Assembly: GCF_014243345.1 (NCBI RefSeq)
Contig: NZ_JACLZF010000002.1
Span: 1,054,001 to 1,118,000, forward strand
DNA: 64,000 nt
Source: Robiginitalea sp. SC105
GTDB lineage: Bacteria > Bacteroidota > Bacteroidia > Flavobacteriales > Flavobacteriaceae
Direction of reading: 5' to 3'
Both the position numbers and the translations under genes were made by a program. Of this stretch, positions 48,626 through 57,256 are shown piece after piece. Numbering within the stretch: position 1 is the stretch's first letter; the number at the start of each line of letters is the position of its first letter. The notes under the pieces are model-generated. The model had not been told where the DNA came from and did not search any database. It saw nothing but the letters and a program-made list of their open reading frames with translations.

Positions 48626-49159
48626 ATGGCAGATATCCTGGCAACCGCGGGCAGTAATTCCAGCACTTCCATCAACCTGCAACTGGTACGGTATACCGCT
48701 TCCCTGATAACGGGCCATCCCGTGGAGGTTAAGGACCTTGCCCGGGAGGCGTTCCCGATGTACAGCGAGGACCTCGAACGGACATCCGGTTTCCCGGCGG
48801 GTATTGAGGCACTGCACAAAAGGCTGGGAAGGGCCGACGGGCTGATACTGTCCGTCAATGAACACAACAGCAACCCATCTGCATTTACCAAAAACATGCT
48901 CGATTGGCTGTCCCGCATCGACCGGGCCTTTTTGAAAGGGCTTCCCGTATTGCTGCTGTCCACCTCTGGGGGGAAGCGCGGAGGACAGTCTTCGCGGGAG
49001 GTAATCGCGGGGATGCTGCCGCGTTTCGGCGCAGACCTGGCGGCGGAGTTCTCCCTGCCCTCTTTTTACGAAACGTTTGATGCAGAAAGCGGCATATTGG
49101 ACCCGGGTTTGCGGGAGGCCCACCAAAAGGCGCTGGAGGTATTTTTAAGGGCCTTGTGA
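48626..49159 (+). CDS. NADPH-dependent FMN reductase family protein
   Basis: The 177-residue flavodoxin-like protein (ATG at 48626) has 'ATAGSNSSTSINLQLVRYT' (FMN phosphate loop), 'LILSVNEHNSNPSAFTKNMLDWLSR' and 'PVLLLSTSGGKRGGQ'. The family reduces FMN, quinones or azo compounds with NAD(P)H. It is the first gene of a compact plus-strand run with pabB starting 5 bp after its stop. Confidence 0.9.
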   Translation: MADILATAGSNSSTSINLQLVRYTASLITGHPVEVKDLAREAFPMYSEDLERTSGFPAGIEALHKRLGRADGLILSVNEHNSNPSAFTKNMLDWLSRIDRAFLKGLPVLLLSTSGGKRGGQSSREVIAGMLPRFGADLAAEFSLPSFYETFDAESGILDPGLREAHQKALEVFLRAL

Positions 49160-49163
49160 ATCC

Positions 49164-50462
49164 ATGCGATCCGAGAGGCGCTATCCGCTGTCAAACCCCA
49201 AGGGCTTCAAGGCCCGCCTGCTCAACTGGGCAGGAGGTTCAGAATGCTTTTGCTGGCTGGACAGCAATGGCCATACCGATCCCCTGGGACGTTTCGATGG
49301 CCTCCTGGGAATAGGGAAGGCAGGGGAGCTGCTTTCCGGTGCCAGGGGGGCCTTTCAACAGCTGTCCGATTTCCGGGAAAATACAGGGGACTGGTTGCTG
49401 GGGTATCTGGCCTATGACCTGAAAAACGACCTGGAGGCACTGGAATCGACCAACCCGGACCGGCTCGGTTTTCCGGACCTCTTTTTTTTCCAGCCGTTGA
49501 AACTTGTGGAAATCGTCCACAACACGGCTATTTTCCGCTACCTTCCGGAAGTGGCGGGGGAAATCCAAGGGGACTGGGAAGCCATAGGCCGCACCCCGGA
49601 AAGTCTGCCGATAAAATCCGGGGAGCCCCTGCGGACCCGCATGGGTATTTTCAAGGAAGCCTACCACCGGAGTGCCCGGGAAATACTGAGCGCCATTCAC
49701 CGGGGGGACATCTATGAGGCAAATTTTTGCCAGGAATTTTTCGTTGAGGGCGCCCGGCTCGATACCCCTGCGGTCTTCAGGCAACTCAACTCGATATCCC
49801 GACCGCCATTTGCAGCCTGGTTGCGCTTTGGAACGCGCCACATATTCAGTGCCTCCCCCGAGCGCTACCTGACCAAAAGAGGGCAGCAGGTCTGGTCCCA
49901 GCCCATGAAAGGTACGGCTCCCAGGCATGCAGACACAAAAATGGACGGGCTACTGGCACAGACGTTGCAGTCCGATCCCAAGGAACGGGCGGAAAACATC
50001 ATGATCGCCGACCTGGTGCGCAACGACCTGTCACGCAGTGCCCTCAGGGGCAGTGTACAGGTGGAGGCACTTTGCGAACTGAAAACCTTTGCGCAGGTGC
50101 ACCAGCTGGTTTCCACCATCCGGGCACAGGTCCCCGGGTCCCTGGACCCGGTACAACTGCTCCGGGACAGCTTTCCCATGGGAAGCATGACGGGTGCCCC
50201 GAAAATCTCCGCAATGGCGTATATTGAAAGGCTGGAATCCTTTAAACGCGGCCCCTACAGTGGGGCACTGGGGTATTTTGGCCCGAACGGTGATTTCGAT
50301 TTCAGCGTTGTAATCCGGAGCCTGTTGTACGATTCGGAAAAAAGGGTGGCCAGTTTCCCGGTAGGGGGAGCCCTTACAGCTGCTGCAGACCCGGACAGGG
50401 AATACGAAGAATGCCTGTTAAAGGCGAGGGCCATGCGGCAGGTACTGGAAGAACAGGGATAA
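49164..50462 (+). CDS. pabB: Aminodeoxychorismate synthase component I (PabB-type chorismate-binding enzyme)
   Basis: The 432-residue protein has the C-terminal chorismate-binding domain: 'YEANFCQEFFVEG', 'SASPERYLTKRGQQVWSQPMKGTAPR', 'NIMIADLVRNDLSR', 'GSMTGAPKISAMAYIERLE' and 'YSGALGYFGPNGDFDFSVVIR'. The KGT motif fits PabB rather than TrpE, but anthranilate synthase cannot be excluded. PabB makes 4-amino-4-deoxychorismate for folate. The N-terminal domain is short and divergent. It lies between the FMN reductase and an alpha/beta hydrolase, each within 5 bp. Confidence 0.88.
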   Translation: MRSERRYPLSNPKGFKARLLNWAGGSECFCWLDSNGHTDPLGRFDGLLGIGKAGELLSGARGAFQQLSDFRENTGDWLLGYLAYDLKNDLEALESTNPDRLGFPDLFFFQPLKLVEIVHNTAIFRYLPEVAGEIQGDWEAIGRTPESLPIKSGEPLRTRMGIFKEAYHRSAREILSAIHRGDIYEANFCQEFFVEGARLDTPAVFRQLNSISRPPFAAWLRFGTRHIFSASPERYLTKRGQQVWSQPMKGTAPRHADTKMDGLLAQTLQSDPKERAENIMIADLVRNDLSRSALRGSVQVEALCELKTFAQVHQLVSTIRAQVPGSLDPVQLLRDSFPMGSMTGAPKISAMAYIERLESFKRGPYSGALGYFGPNGDFDFSVVIRSLLYDSEKRVASFPVGGALTAAADPDREYEECLLKARAMRQVLEEQG

Positions 50463-50463
50463 T

Positions 50464-51315
50464 ATGGAATATGTAAAAAAAGAATTTAAGGCGGAGTGGG
50501 CAGGTGTCCAGGTGTACGGTTTTCACGCGGCGCCGGACAGCCCAGGGGGATGCATCGTGCTGGTGCATGGTTTCGGGGAGCACAGTGGGCGCTACGAATC
50601 CTCGGTAGTGCCGCAGATTCTCCAGGCCGGCTGGGCAGTACTGGCATTTGACCTGGTGGGCCACGGACGGTCCGGAGGCAGGCGCGGCCACTGTGCCGGA
50701 TACCTGCAGCTGCTGGAACAGGTACAGGCTGCCTGCCGGCGCGCCCGGGAAACTTTTCCAGGGAAGGCCCTCGTGGTCTACGGGCACAGTATGGGGGGCA
50801 ACCTGGTACTGAACCTGGTGTTGCGGGGGATGGAATCCCCTGCAGGTATCGTGGCGAGCAGTCCCTACCTGCGTCTCGCCTTCAAGCCCCCAGCCTGGAA
50901 ATGGCAGCTGGGTAAATTCTTCCTGAAGGTCGCCCCTGGGATCACCCTGCCATCGGGTCTGGACCCTTCGGGTATTTCTTCCCTGGCGGAAGAAGTGCGG
51001 GCCTATCAGGAGGACCCCCTGGTCCACGACCGGGTAAGCCCGAATTACTCCTTCCCCGTCATTGAGGCGGGGGCCTGGGCGCTGGAACATGCCAACGCCC
51101 TGGAGGTCCCCCTCCTGATTGCCCATGGCAGCGACGATCCGATCATCGACCCTGAGGGCAGTCAACTGATGCACCAGCGCGTTCCGGACAGCCGGTTGCT
51201 GATGCTGCCGGGCAATTTTCACGAACTCCACCACGACCGGGGGCGGGAGGAACTATTCCGTACCCTGACGGACTGGCTGGCTGCGTTGGCCGAAAAGCAG
51301 GGAACCCGGGAATAA
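50464..51315 (+). CDS. Alpha/beta hydrolase, monoacylglycerol-lipase-like
   Basis: The 283-residue protein has the oxyanion segment 'VLVHGFGEHSGRYE', 'FDLVGHGRSGGRRGH', nucleophile elbow 'VVYGHSMGGNLVLNLVLRG', acid 'LIAHGSDDPIID' and His 'LPGNFHELHHD', the complete Ser-Asp-His triad of serine-aminopeptidase S33/monoglyceride-lipase-like enzymes. No signal peptide is present, so it is cytoplasmic. The substrate is probably a lipid ester, by family. It starts 1 bp after pabB and is followed after 16 bp by tilS. Confidence 0.88.
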   Translation: MEYVKKEFKAEWAGVQVYGFHAAPDSPGGCIVLVHGFGEHSGRYESSVVPQILQAGWAVLAFDLVGHGRSGGRRGHCAGYLQLLEQVQAACRRARETFPGKALVVYGHSMGGNLVLNLVLRGMESPAGIVASSPYLRLAFKPPAWKWQLGKFFLKVAPGITLPSGLDPSGISSLAEEVRAYQEDPLVHDRVSPNYSFPVIEAGAWALEHANALEVPLLIAHGSDDPIIDPEGSQLMHQRVPDSRLLMLPGNFHELHHDRGREELFRTLTDWLAALAEKQGTRE

Positions 51316-51331
51316 CCATTACCTTTACAGC

Positions 51332-52642
51332 ATGCTGGAAGCCTTTCGCACACATCTGGCCGAACAGTTCCCGGAACTGGCGGAACATCCCTTCCTTCTT
51401 GCGTGCAGTGGCGGCCTGGACAGCATGGTCCTGACCCACCTGTGCGCTGAAGCCGGCCTGCGTTTCGATCTGGCACATTGCAATTTCAACCTTCGGGGGG
51501 TCGAAAGCGATGCAGATCAGCAACTGGTAGAGGAAACGGCAAGTTCTCTGAGAAAAAAATTACATTTAAAGAACTTTGATACAATAGGTTATGTAAACCA
51601 ACATAAAGTATCGATGCAGATGGCTGCCCGCACCCTTCGATACGATTGGTTTCACCTGCTGGCCCGGGAATCCCCTTTGGATTTTATCGTGACGGCTCAT
51701 CACGCAGACGATGCCCTGGAAACCTTCCTTATCAACCTCGGAAGGGGCAGTGGGTTGGAAGGCCTTTGCGGCATCCCCCGGCGGCACGGGATTATCCGGC
51801 GCCCCTTGCTGATCTTTGGCAGGGCGGAACTGGAGGCCTATGCCAAAGACCGGGACATCCCATGGCGGGAGGATGCCTCCAATGCCGATACCCGGTACCT
51901 GAGGAACCTGGTGCGCAAGGAGGTGGTGCCTGCCCTGAAATCCACCTCATCCGGGTTCCTGGATCAATTTGGTCATTCCCTGCAGCACCTCAGGGGCAGC
52001 CGTGCACTGGTTGGCCGTTATATGGAGGGGATATTCCATAAGGTTTGCCGGGAACGGGATGGCGTCCTGATTTATTCCTTGCCTGCCCTCCGCCGCCTGC
52101 ACCCGTTAGATGCGCACCTGTACGAATTGTTCAGGGACTTCGGTTTTACGGATTGGAAGGCCATAGGCCGGCTCATGCATTCGGAAACCGGCAGGGAGGT
52201 GCGCAGCCATACGCACCGTCTGCTAAGGAACCGGGAAGAGCTGCTACTCAAGCCTATTGGGGGAGAAGAATCGGCTGAATATACCATCGACCCCGACAAT
52301 CTGCAGGAAAACCTCCCCCTCCGGCTGCTTGTACAGGAAGTGGAAGCGCTGGAAGAGGACTCCCGGCGGATACTATACGCTGATAAAGAAACGTTAAACA
52401 AGCAGCTCCTGCTGCGGAAATGGCGGAAGGGGGATTATTTTTATCCCATGGGACTCGGCGGACGCAAAAAGGTCTCCAAGTTCTTCAGGGACGAGGGCTG
52501 GAGCCAATTCCAGAAGGAGGATGCCTGGCTGCTTTGCAGCGGAGAGGATGTGGTTTGGGTGGTCGGACACCGGGCAGACAACCGTTTCCGGGTAAGGGAC
52601 ACCACCCGCAAAATTTTGAAGATCAAATGGCTGGAAGACTGA
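51332..52642 (+). CDS. tilS: tRNA(Ile)-lysidine synthetase
   Basis: The 436-residue protein has the PP-loop 'LLACSGGLDSMVLTHL' (SGGxDS at residues 26-31), 'HCNFNLRGVESDADQ', 'HHADDALETFLINLGRGSGLEGLCGI' and the C-terminal TilS domain ('LLRKWRKGDYFYPMGLGGRKKVSKFFRDE'). It converts the wobble C34 of tRNA-Ile(CAU) to lysidine and is essential. Bases 51535-51615 are unusually AT-rich for this gene. Its 3' end overlaps dsbD by 16 bp. Confidence 0.95.
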   Translation: MLEAFRTHLAEQFPELAEHPFLLACSGGLDSMVLTHLCAEAGLRFDLAHCNFNLRGVESDADQQLVEETASSLRKKLHLKNFDTIGYVNQHKVSMQMAARTLRYDWFHLLARESPLDFIVTAHHADDALETFLINLGRGSGLEGLCGIPRRHGIIRRPLLIFGRAELEAYAKDRDIPWREDASNADTRYLRNLVRKEVVPALKSTSSGFLDQFGHSLQHLRGSRALVGRYMEGIFHKVCRERDGVLIYSLPALRRLHPLDAHLYELFRDFGFTDWKAIGRLMHSETGREVRSHTHRLLRNREELLLKPIGGEESAEYTIDPDNLQENLPLRLLVQEVEALEEDSRRILYADKETLNKQLLLRKWRKGDYFYPMGLGGRKKVSKFFRDEGWSQFQKEDAWLLCSGEDVVWVVGHRADNRFRVRDTTRKILKIKWLED

Positions 52643-54630
52643 TTGTATGGATTGTTTTTTGCCTGACCGCATGGCCGGGGATGGCCCAGTTGCCCGGGCA
52701 GGGGGCCTTTGAGGACCCGGTGTCCTGGTCCCAGTCCGTAGAAAAGGTATCGGACAGCACCTATGTACTCCATTTCAGGGCCGCCATTGACGAAGGCTGG
52801 CACCTGTATTCCCAATATACTGCCGAGGGCGGGGCTTTGCCCATCGAATTTGATTTCCTGGGAGAAGGCACAGATTACAGCCGCACGGGCCCCGTGACCG
52901 AAAGCGAGACGCATACTGCCTACAATGATATTTTCGAGGTGGTTGAGACCTTTTTCAAAGAAGAGGCCCGCTTCAGCCAGGAGATCACCGTCCGCGGGGA
53001 CACCCTGCCGGTGATCCGCGTGGAGGTTTACTACCAGGTCTGTGAGGAGGTGTGTATACCCGGCGAGCACAGTTTTACCTTTACCCTGGATGGTTCCGAT
53101 GCGCCAGTGGATGCAATGGCTGCTGACGGCGCTTCCCGGGAGTTATCCGGTTCCCTCAAGCTGGACCTGCAGAATACAGAGATGCTCCGTGCCGGCAGTT
53201 CCGGCGGGGCAGTAGCCGGGGCGGATCCGCTCTGGATGATTTTTGGCCTGGGCTTCCTGGGGGGGCTGATCGCCCTGCTGACCCCCTGTGTCTTCCCGAT
53301 GATCCCGCTGACCGTATCTTTTTTTACCAAACAGTCCGCCAGGCGTTCACGGGGCCTGGCAAATGCCATTTTTTACGGTTTCTGCATCGTACTGATTTAT
53401 TTCCTGCTCAGCCTGCCCTTCCACCTTTTCGATTCGGTGGATTCGCAAATCCTGAATTCCATAGCCACGAACATCTGGCTGAATGTATTTTTCTTCCTGG
53501 TTTTTGTGGTTTTTGCCTTTTCCTTTTTCGGCTACTACGAACTGACTTTGCCATCCTCCTGGGCGAACCGGGCGGATGCTGCCTCGGGTAAGATCGGCGG
53601 CGGGATCGGAATTTTCCTGATGGCGCTCACCCTGGCCATCGTGTCTTTTTCCTGTACCGGGCCAATTTTGGGGGGCTTGCTGGGGAGTACGGCCCTGGCG
53701 GAGGGGGATGTAGCGACCAACCTGACCCTGGGCATGGTGGGCTTCGGACTGGCCCTGGCGCTCCCTTTTATGCTTTTTGCCCTGTTCCCGGCATGGCTCA
53801 ACCGCTTGCCCCGTTCCGGCGGGTGGATGGATACGGTAAAGGTGGTCTTGGGCTTCCTCGAACTGGGCCTCGCGCTGAAATTCCTTTCCAATGCAGACCT
53901 GGTCGGGCACTGGGGGCTGCTAAAGCGGGAGGTCTTCCTGGGTATCTGGATCGTCCTTTCCCTAGGGCTCGCGGCCTATTTATTCGGGTGGATCCGCTTC
54001 GGAAAAAGCAGCCCGAAAACCCGCCCGGGGGCATGGCGTTTGCTGGGTGCAGCCATGGGCATTGCCTTTGCGGCCTATCTGGGATACGGGTTATTGAGCG
54101 GTGCTCCCCTGAAAATGCTCAGCGGGTTCCCGCCCCCGGACTTTTACAGCGTGCAGGAGACCCAAACGGATTGCCCCCTTGGCCTCGAATGCTTCAAGGA
54201 ATTTGACCAGGGCCTCGCCAGGTCCCGGGAGACCGGAAAACCCATGTTACTTGATTTCACGGGATGGGCCTGTGTCAATTGCCGCAAAATGGAGGAACAG
54301 GTATGGAGCAACCCAGATATTTATCGGATTATCGACGAAGAGTATATCCTGGTTTCCCTCTATGTGGACGACCGGCAACCCCTTCCGGAAGGCGAACAGT
54401 TCCTCTTTCAATTCGACAGTGGCCGGACCAAGCGCATCCGGACCATCGGGGACCGCTGGAGCACCTTTCAGGCCGCGAATTTCGGGGCGGTTTCCCAGCC
54501 CTATTATGTGCAGCTTTCGCCGGAGCTCAGGGTTCTGAACCCGGCCATCCAGAATACCGACGCCAGCACCTACAAAAACTGGTTGGTCTCCGGCCTGGAA
54601 TCCCTGCGGGCCACGGCAGGAAGCCCCTGA
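52627..54630 (+). CDS. dsbD: DsbD-type thiol:disulfide interchange protein
   Basis: The 667-residue protein (ATG at 52627) has a signal peptide and an N-terminal DsbD-alpha domain with the Cys pair in 'YQVCEEVCIPGEHSF'. A polytopic CcdA-like core of eight or so helices carries Cys in 'LTPCVFPMIPLTVSFF' and 'FSCTGPILGGLLG'. The C-terminal thioredoxin domain has 'DFTGWACVNCRKMEEQVW' (CxxC). It moves electrons from cytoplasmic thioredoxin to the periplasm for disulfide isomerisation and cytochrome c maturation. It is the last gene of the plus-strand run starting at 48626. The start was placed inside tilS because the signal peptide begins there. Confidence 0.93.
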   Translation: MAGRLIVWIVFCLTAWPGMAQLPGQGAFEDPVSWSQSVEKVSDSTYVLHFRAAIDEGWHLYSQYTAEGGALPIEFDFLGEGTDYSRTGPVTESETHTAYNDIFEVVETFFKEEARFSQEITVRGDTLPVIRVEVYYQVCEEVCIPGEHSFTFTLDGSDAPVDAMAADGASRELSGSLKLDLQNTEMLRAGSSGGAVAGADPLWMIFGLGFLGGLIALLTPCVFPMIPLTVSFFTKQSARRSRGLANAIFYGFCIVLIYFLLSLPFHLFDSVDSQILNSIATNIWLNVFFFLVFVVFAFSFFGYYELTLPSSWANRADAASGKIGGGIGIFLMALTLAIVSFSCTGPILGGLLGSTALAEGDVATNLTLGMVGFGLALALPFMLFALFPAWLNRLPRSGGWMDTVKVVLGFLELGLALKFLSNADLVGHWGLLKREVFLGIWIVLSLGLAAYLFGWIRFGKSSPKTRPGAWRLLGAAMGIAFAAYLGYGLLSGAPLKMLSGFPPPDFYSVQETQTDCPLGLECFKEFDQGLARSRETGKPMLLDFTGWACVNCRKMEEQVWSNPDIYRIIDEEYILVSLYVDDRQPLPEGEQFLFQFDSGRTKRIRTIGDRWSTFQAANFGAVSQPYYVQLSPELRVLNPAIQNTDASTYKNWLVSGLESLRATAGSP

Positions 54631-54810
54631 TCCGTGCAATCATCGACCACCGCCGCGGGAAAATTTGTTGGGCCCCTTCGGATCGGCTTAAAACCTCCCT
54701 TCGCAGCAGCTAAAAATTCATGAATTCCAGGGTATTTTGTGATATACCGAATCTTTTTCGCGATTAGTTGGAAAGCGTTTATCTTTAATCTGGCAACTGA
54801 CATCTTTACC

Positions 54811-57207
54811 TTGAAGCTCCTTCGTCCGATTCTGAAGTATTTCCTGATCCTGCTCCTTTTGTTGTTTGCGGCAGGCTACCTTTTTGTCCAACACCTCAAG
54901 CCGGAGTATTCCGGTACGCGGACCCTGGCAGGGATTACCGATTCCGTACGGGTGGACTTCGACGCCTACGGCATCCCCCATATTTTTGCCGGATCAGAAC
55001 CTGATGCCATGCGGGCGCTGGGCTACGTGCATGCCCAGGACAGATTGTGGCAAATGGAGCTGATCCGAAGGGTAGGTCGCGGTGGATTGTCGGAGGTGTT
55101 CGGATCCCGAACCCTTGAAACAGACCGGTTCTTCCTCACCCTCGGAATTGACGATTCCAGCCGGGAAATCGTTGCGGGCCTCGACAAAAGCCTGCCGGCA
55201 CGCCAACTGGCAGAAGCCTACCTGGAGGGCGTAAACGACTTCATCGAACAGGGACCCACGCCCCCGGAATATTACCTGGTAGGGCTCGACAAATCCCCCT
55301 TTACGCTGGTCGACGTCTACAATACCATCGGGTATATGGCATTCAGTTTTGCCATGGCCCACAAAACGGACCCTTTCCTAACAGGGGTCGCGGAAAAACT
55401 GGGGCCTGATTACCTTCGGGACCTGCTTGCGGAACCGGAAAGTCCGACAACCCGGATACCCGTATATGATGTGCGGGATACCAGCGAGTCACTGGCCTTT
55501 TCGGCGGGTGCCGATATCCGCCGGATTCTCGAACCCCTGCCCCTGCCCATGCTGGAAGGCAGCAATTCCTGGGTTATCGGCGGCGCCAAAACACGGAGCG
55601 GCAAGGTGCTTTTTGCAAACGACCCACATATCGGCTTTGCCCAGCCATCAGTTTGGTATGAAGCCCACATATCCCTCGCGGATTATGAGAAATACGGATA
55701 CCATATGGCAGGGATCCCCTTCCCGCTGCTCGGCCATAACCGGCAGGTGGCCTATGGGCTGACCATGTTTGAAAATGACGATATCGATTTTTACCAGGAA
55801 ACCACGGACCTGTCCGACAGTACCCGCTACCAGCGGGGTGAAGAGTGGGTGCGTTTCGAGAAAGTCGAAAAGGAGATACGGGTAAAAGGGGGAAAGCCGG
55901 TTCATTTTTCTTTCCTCCGTTCAGACCTGGGCCCCGTGGTTAATGAAGTCATACCTGCCCTGTCCAACCGCCCGCCCGTTTCCATGAACTGGACATACAC
56001 CAAGGGGCCAAACCGCGTCCTGGAGGCGCTGTACGGGATCAGTCATGCCTCAGACCCCGAATCTTTTGAAGAAGCGGTCAAACTCATCCATGCCCCCGGG
56101 CTTAACGTCATGTACGGGGATGCACAGGGCAATATTGGCTGGTGGGCAGCTGCCCGCCTCTATCAATTGCCCGACTCGGTAAACACCAGTACGCTGATCG
56201 ACGGGAGGGAGGCGGTTCCCGGCTTTTCCAGGGAGGCCGGCTTCGATGCAAACCCTAAATCGATCAATCCGCCTTGGGGGTATGTGTATTCTGCGAATAA
56301 CCAACCGGACAGTACGTCCATAGGCCTGATACCCGGATATTACCTGCCTGAAAACCGCGCCATGCGAATCGAGTCGCTGCTCGAATCCCGGGACGACTGG
56401 GATGCCGCCGGTGTCCGCGACATGATCCAGGATGTGCAATCGCCTGTGGTGGCAACGGTCATTGCCGATCTCTCCCGCCTGTTGGATATCCGGAGCCTGG
56501 ACGACGACCAAACGGAGTGTGTGGACGCACTGAACCGCTGGTCGGCCGATTTTTCCGTTGAGAGCCAGGAAGCCCTCCTGTATCACCGATGGGTTTACCA
56601 TCTGCTGAGGCGGACGTTTTCGGACGAATTGGGAGAGGAAGGATTCAATTCGCTGTTGGGAACGCACCTGGTGAAGAAACTGGTCGCAAAAATGGCATCC
56701 CTAGAGCATTCGGTCTGGTGGGACGATATCAGTACTCCCGATACCGTGGAAACCAAATCCGAAATCGTGAGCAAGGCCTTTAAGGAAGCCATGGCCTCCG
56801 TACGGGAGGATTTTGGCACGGATTCCGACAATTGGCGCTGGGGGCCCGTACACCAGCTTGAATTCGGGCATGCGCTTGGAAGCGTCCCCTCCCTGGGCTG
56901 GTTCCTGAATGTGGGGCCCTTCGAAGTACCCGGTACCCGGGAAGTCATCAACAACCTGGCATTCAACTACGATTCCTCGGGGCGGTATCCGGTCACCTCG
57001 GGACCCTCTACACGGAGGGTGATCGATTTTTCGGATATCGGCAACAGTATGAGCATCCTGCCTACCGGCCAGTCGGGGAACCCGTTCAGCCCGCACTATG
57101 ACGACCAGGCGGAACTTTATACCAGGGGCGAATTCCGGCCCATGCTGCTCGATCCGGAAGCCATTGCCGGGGATGCCAAAAACACCCTGATTTTACTGCC
57201 TAAGTAG
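54811..57207 (+). CDS. Penicillin acylase family protein (Ntn hydrolase)
   Basis: The ~798-residue precursor begins with a membrane/signal helix ('LLRPILKYFLILLLLLFAAGYLF'). The autoprocessing site and N-terminal nucleophile are in 'LEGSNSWVIGG': Ser251 from the TTG start at 54811 would become the beta-subunit N terminus. The sequences 'VDFDAYGIPHIFAGSEPDAMRALGYVHAQDRLWQMELIRR' (alpha part) and 'GPNRVLEALYGISHA' are typical. Family members cleave amide bonds of penicillins, acyl-homoserine lactones or other N-acyl compounds; the substrate here is unknown. No ATG is available near the start; GTG at 54739 is the alternative, but TTG at 54811 gives a normal signal sequence. Confidence 0.9.
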   Translation: MKLLRPILKYFLILLLLLFAAGYLFVQHLKPEYSGTRTLAGITDSVRVDFDAYGIPHIFAGSEPDAMRALGYVHAQDRLWQMELIRRVGRGGLSEVFGSRTLETDRFFLTLGIDDSSREIVAGLDKSLPARQLAEAYLEGVNDFIEQGPTPPEYYLVGLDKSPFTLVDVYNTIGYMAFSFAMAHKTDPFLTGVAEKLGPDYLRDLLAEPESPTTRIPVYDVRDTSESLAFSAGADIRRILEPLPLPMLEGSNSWVIGGAKTRSGKVLFANDPHIGFAQPSVWYEAHISLADYEKYGYHMAGIPFPLLGHNRQVAYGLTMFENDDIDFYQETTDLSDSTRYQRGEEWVRFEKVEKEIRVKGGKPVHFSFLRSDLGPVVNEVIPALSNRPPVSMNWTYTKGPNRVLEALYGISHASDPESFEEAVKLIHAPGLNVMYGDAQGNIGWWAAARLYQLPDSVNTSTLIDGREAVPGFSREAGFDANPKSINPPWGYVYSANNQPDSTSIGLIPGYYLPENRAMRIESLLESRDDWDAAGVRDMIQDVQSPVVATVIADLSRLLDIRSLDDDQTECVDALNRWSADFSVESQEALLYHRWVYHLLRRTFSDELGEEGFNSLLGTHLVKKLVAKMASLEHSVWWDDISTPDTVETKSEIVSKAFKEAMASVREDFGTDSDNWRWGPVHQLEFGHALGSVPSLGWFLNVGPFEVPGTREVINNLAFNYDSSGRYPVTSGPSTRRVIDFSDIGNSMSILPTGQSGNPFSPHYDDQAELYTRGEFRPMLLDPEAIAGDAKNTLILLPK

Positions 57208-57256
57208 CTGCTTCTCCAAGGACCCGGGAACCAGCGGGATACAGAGATTTTTGGGA

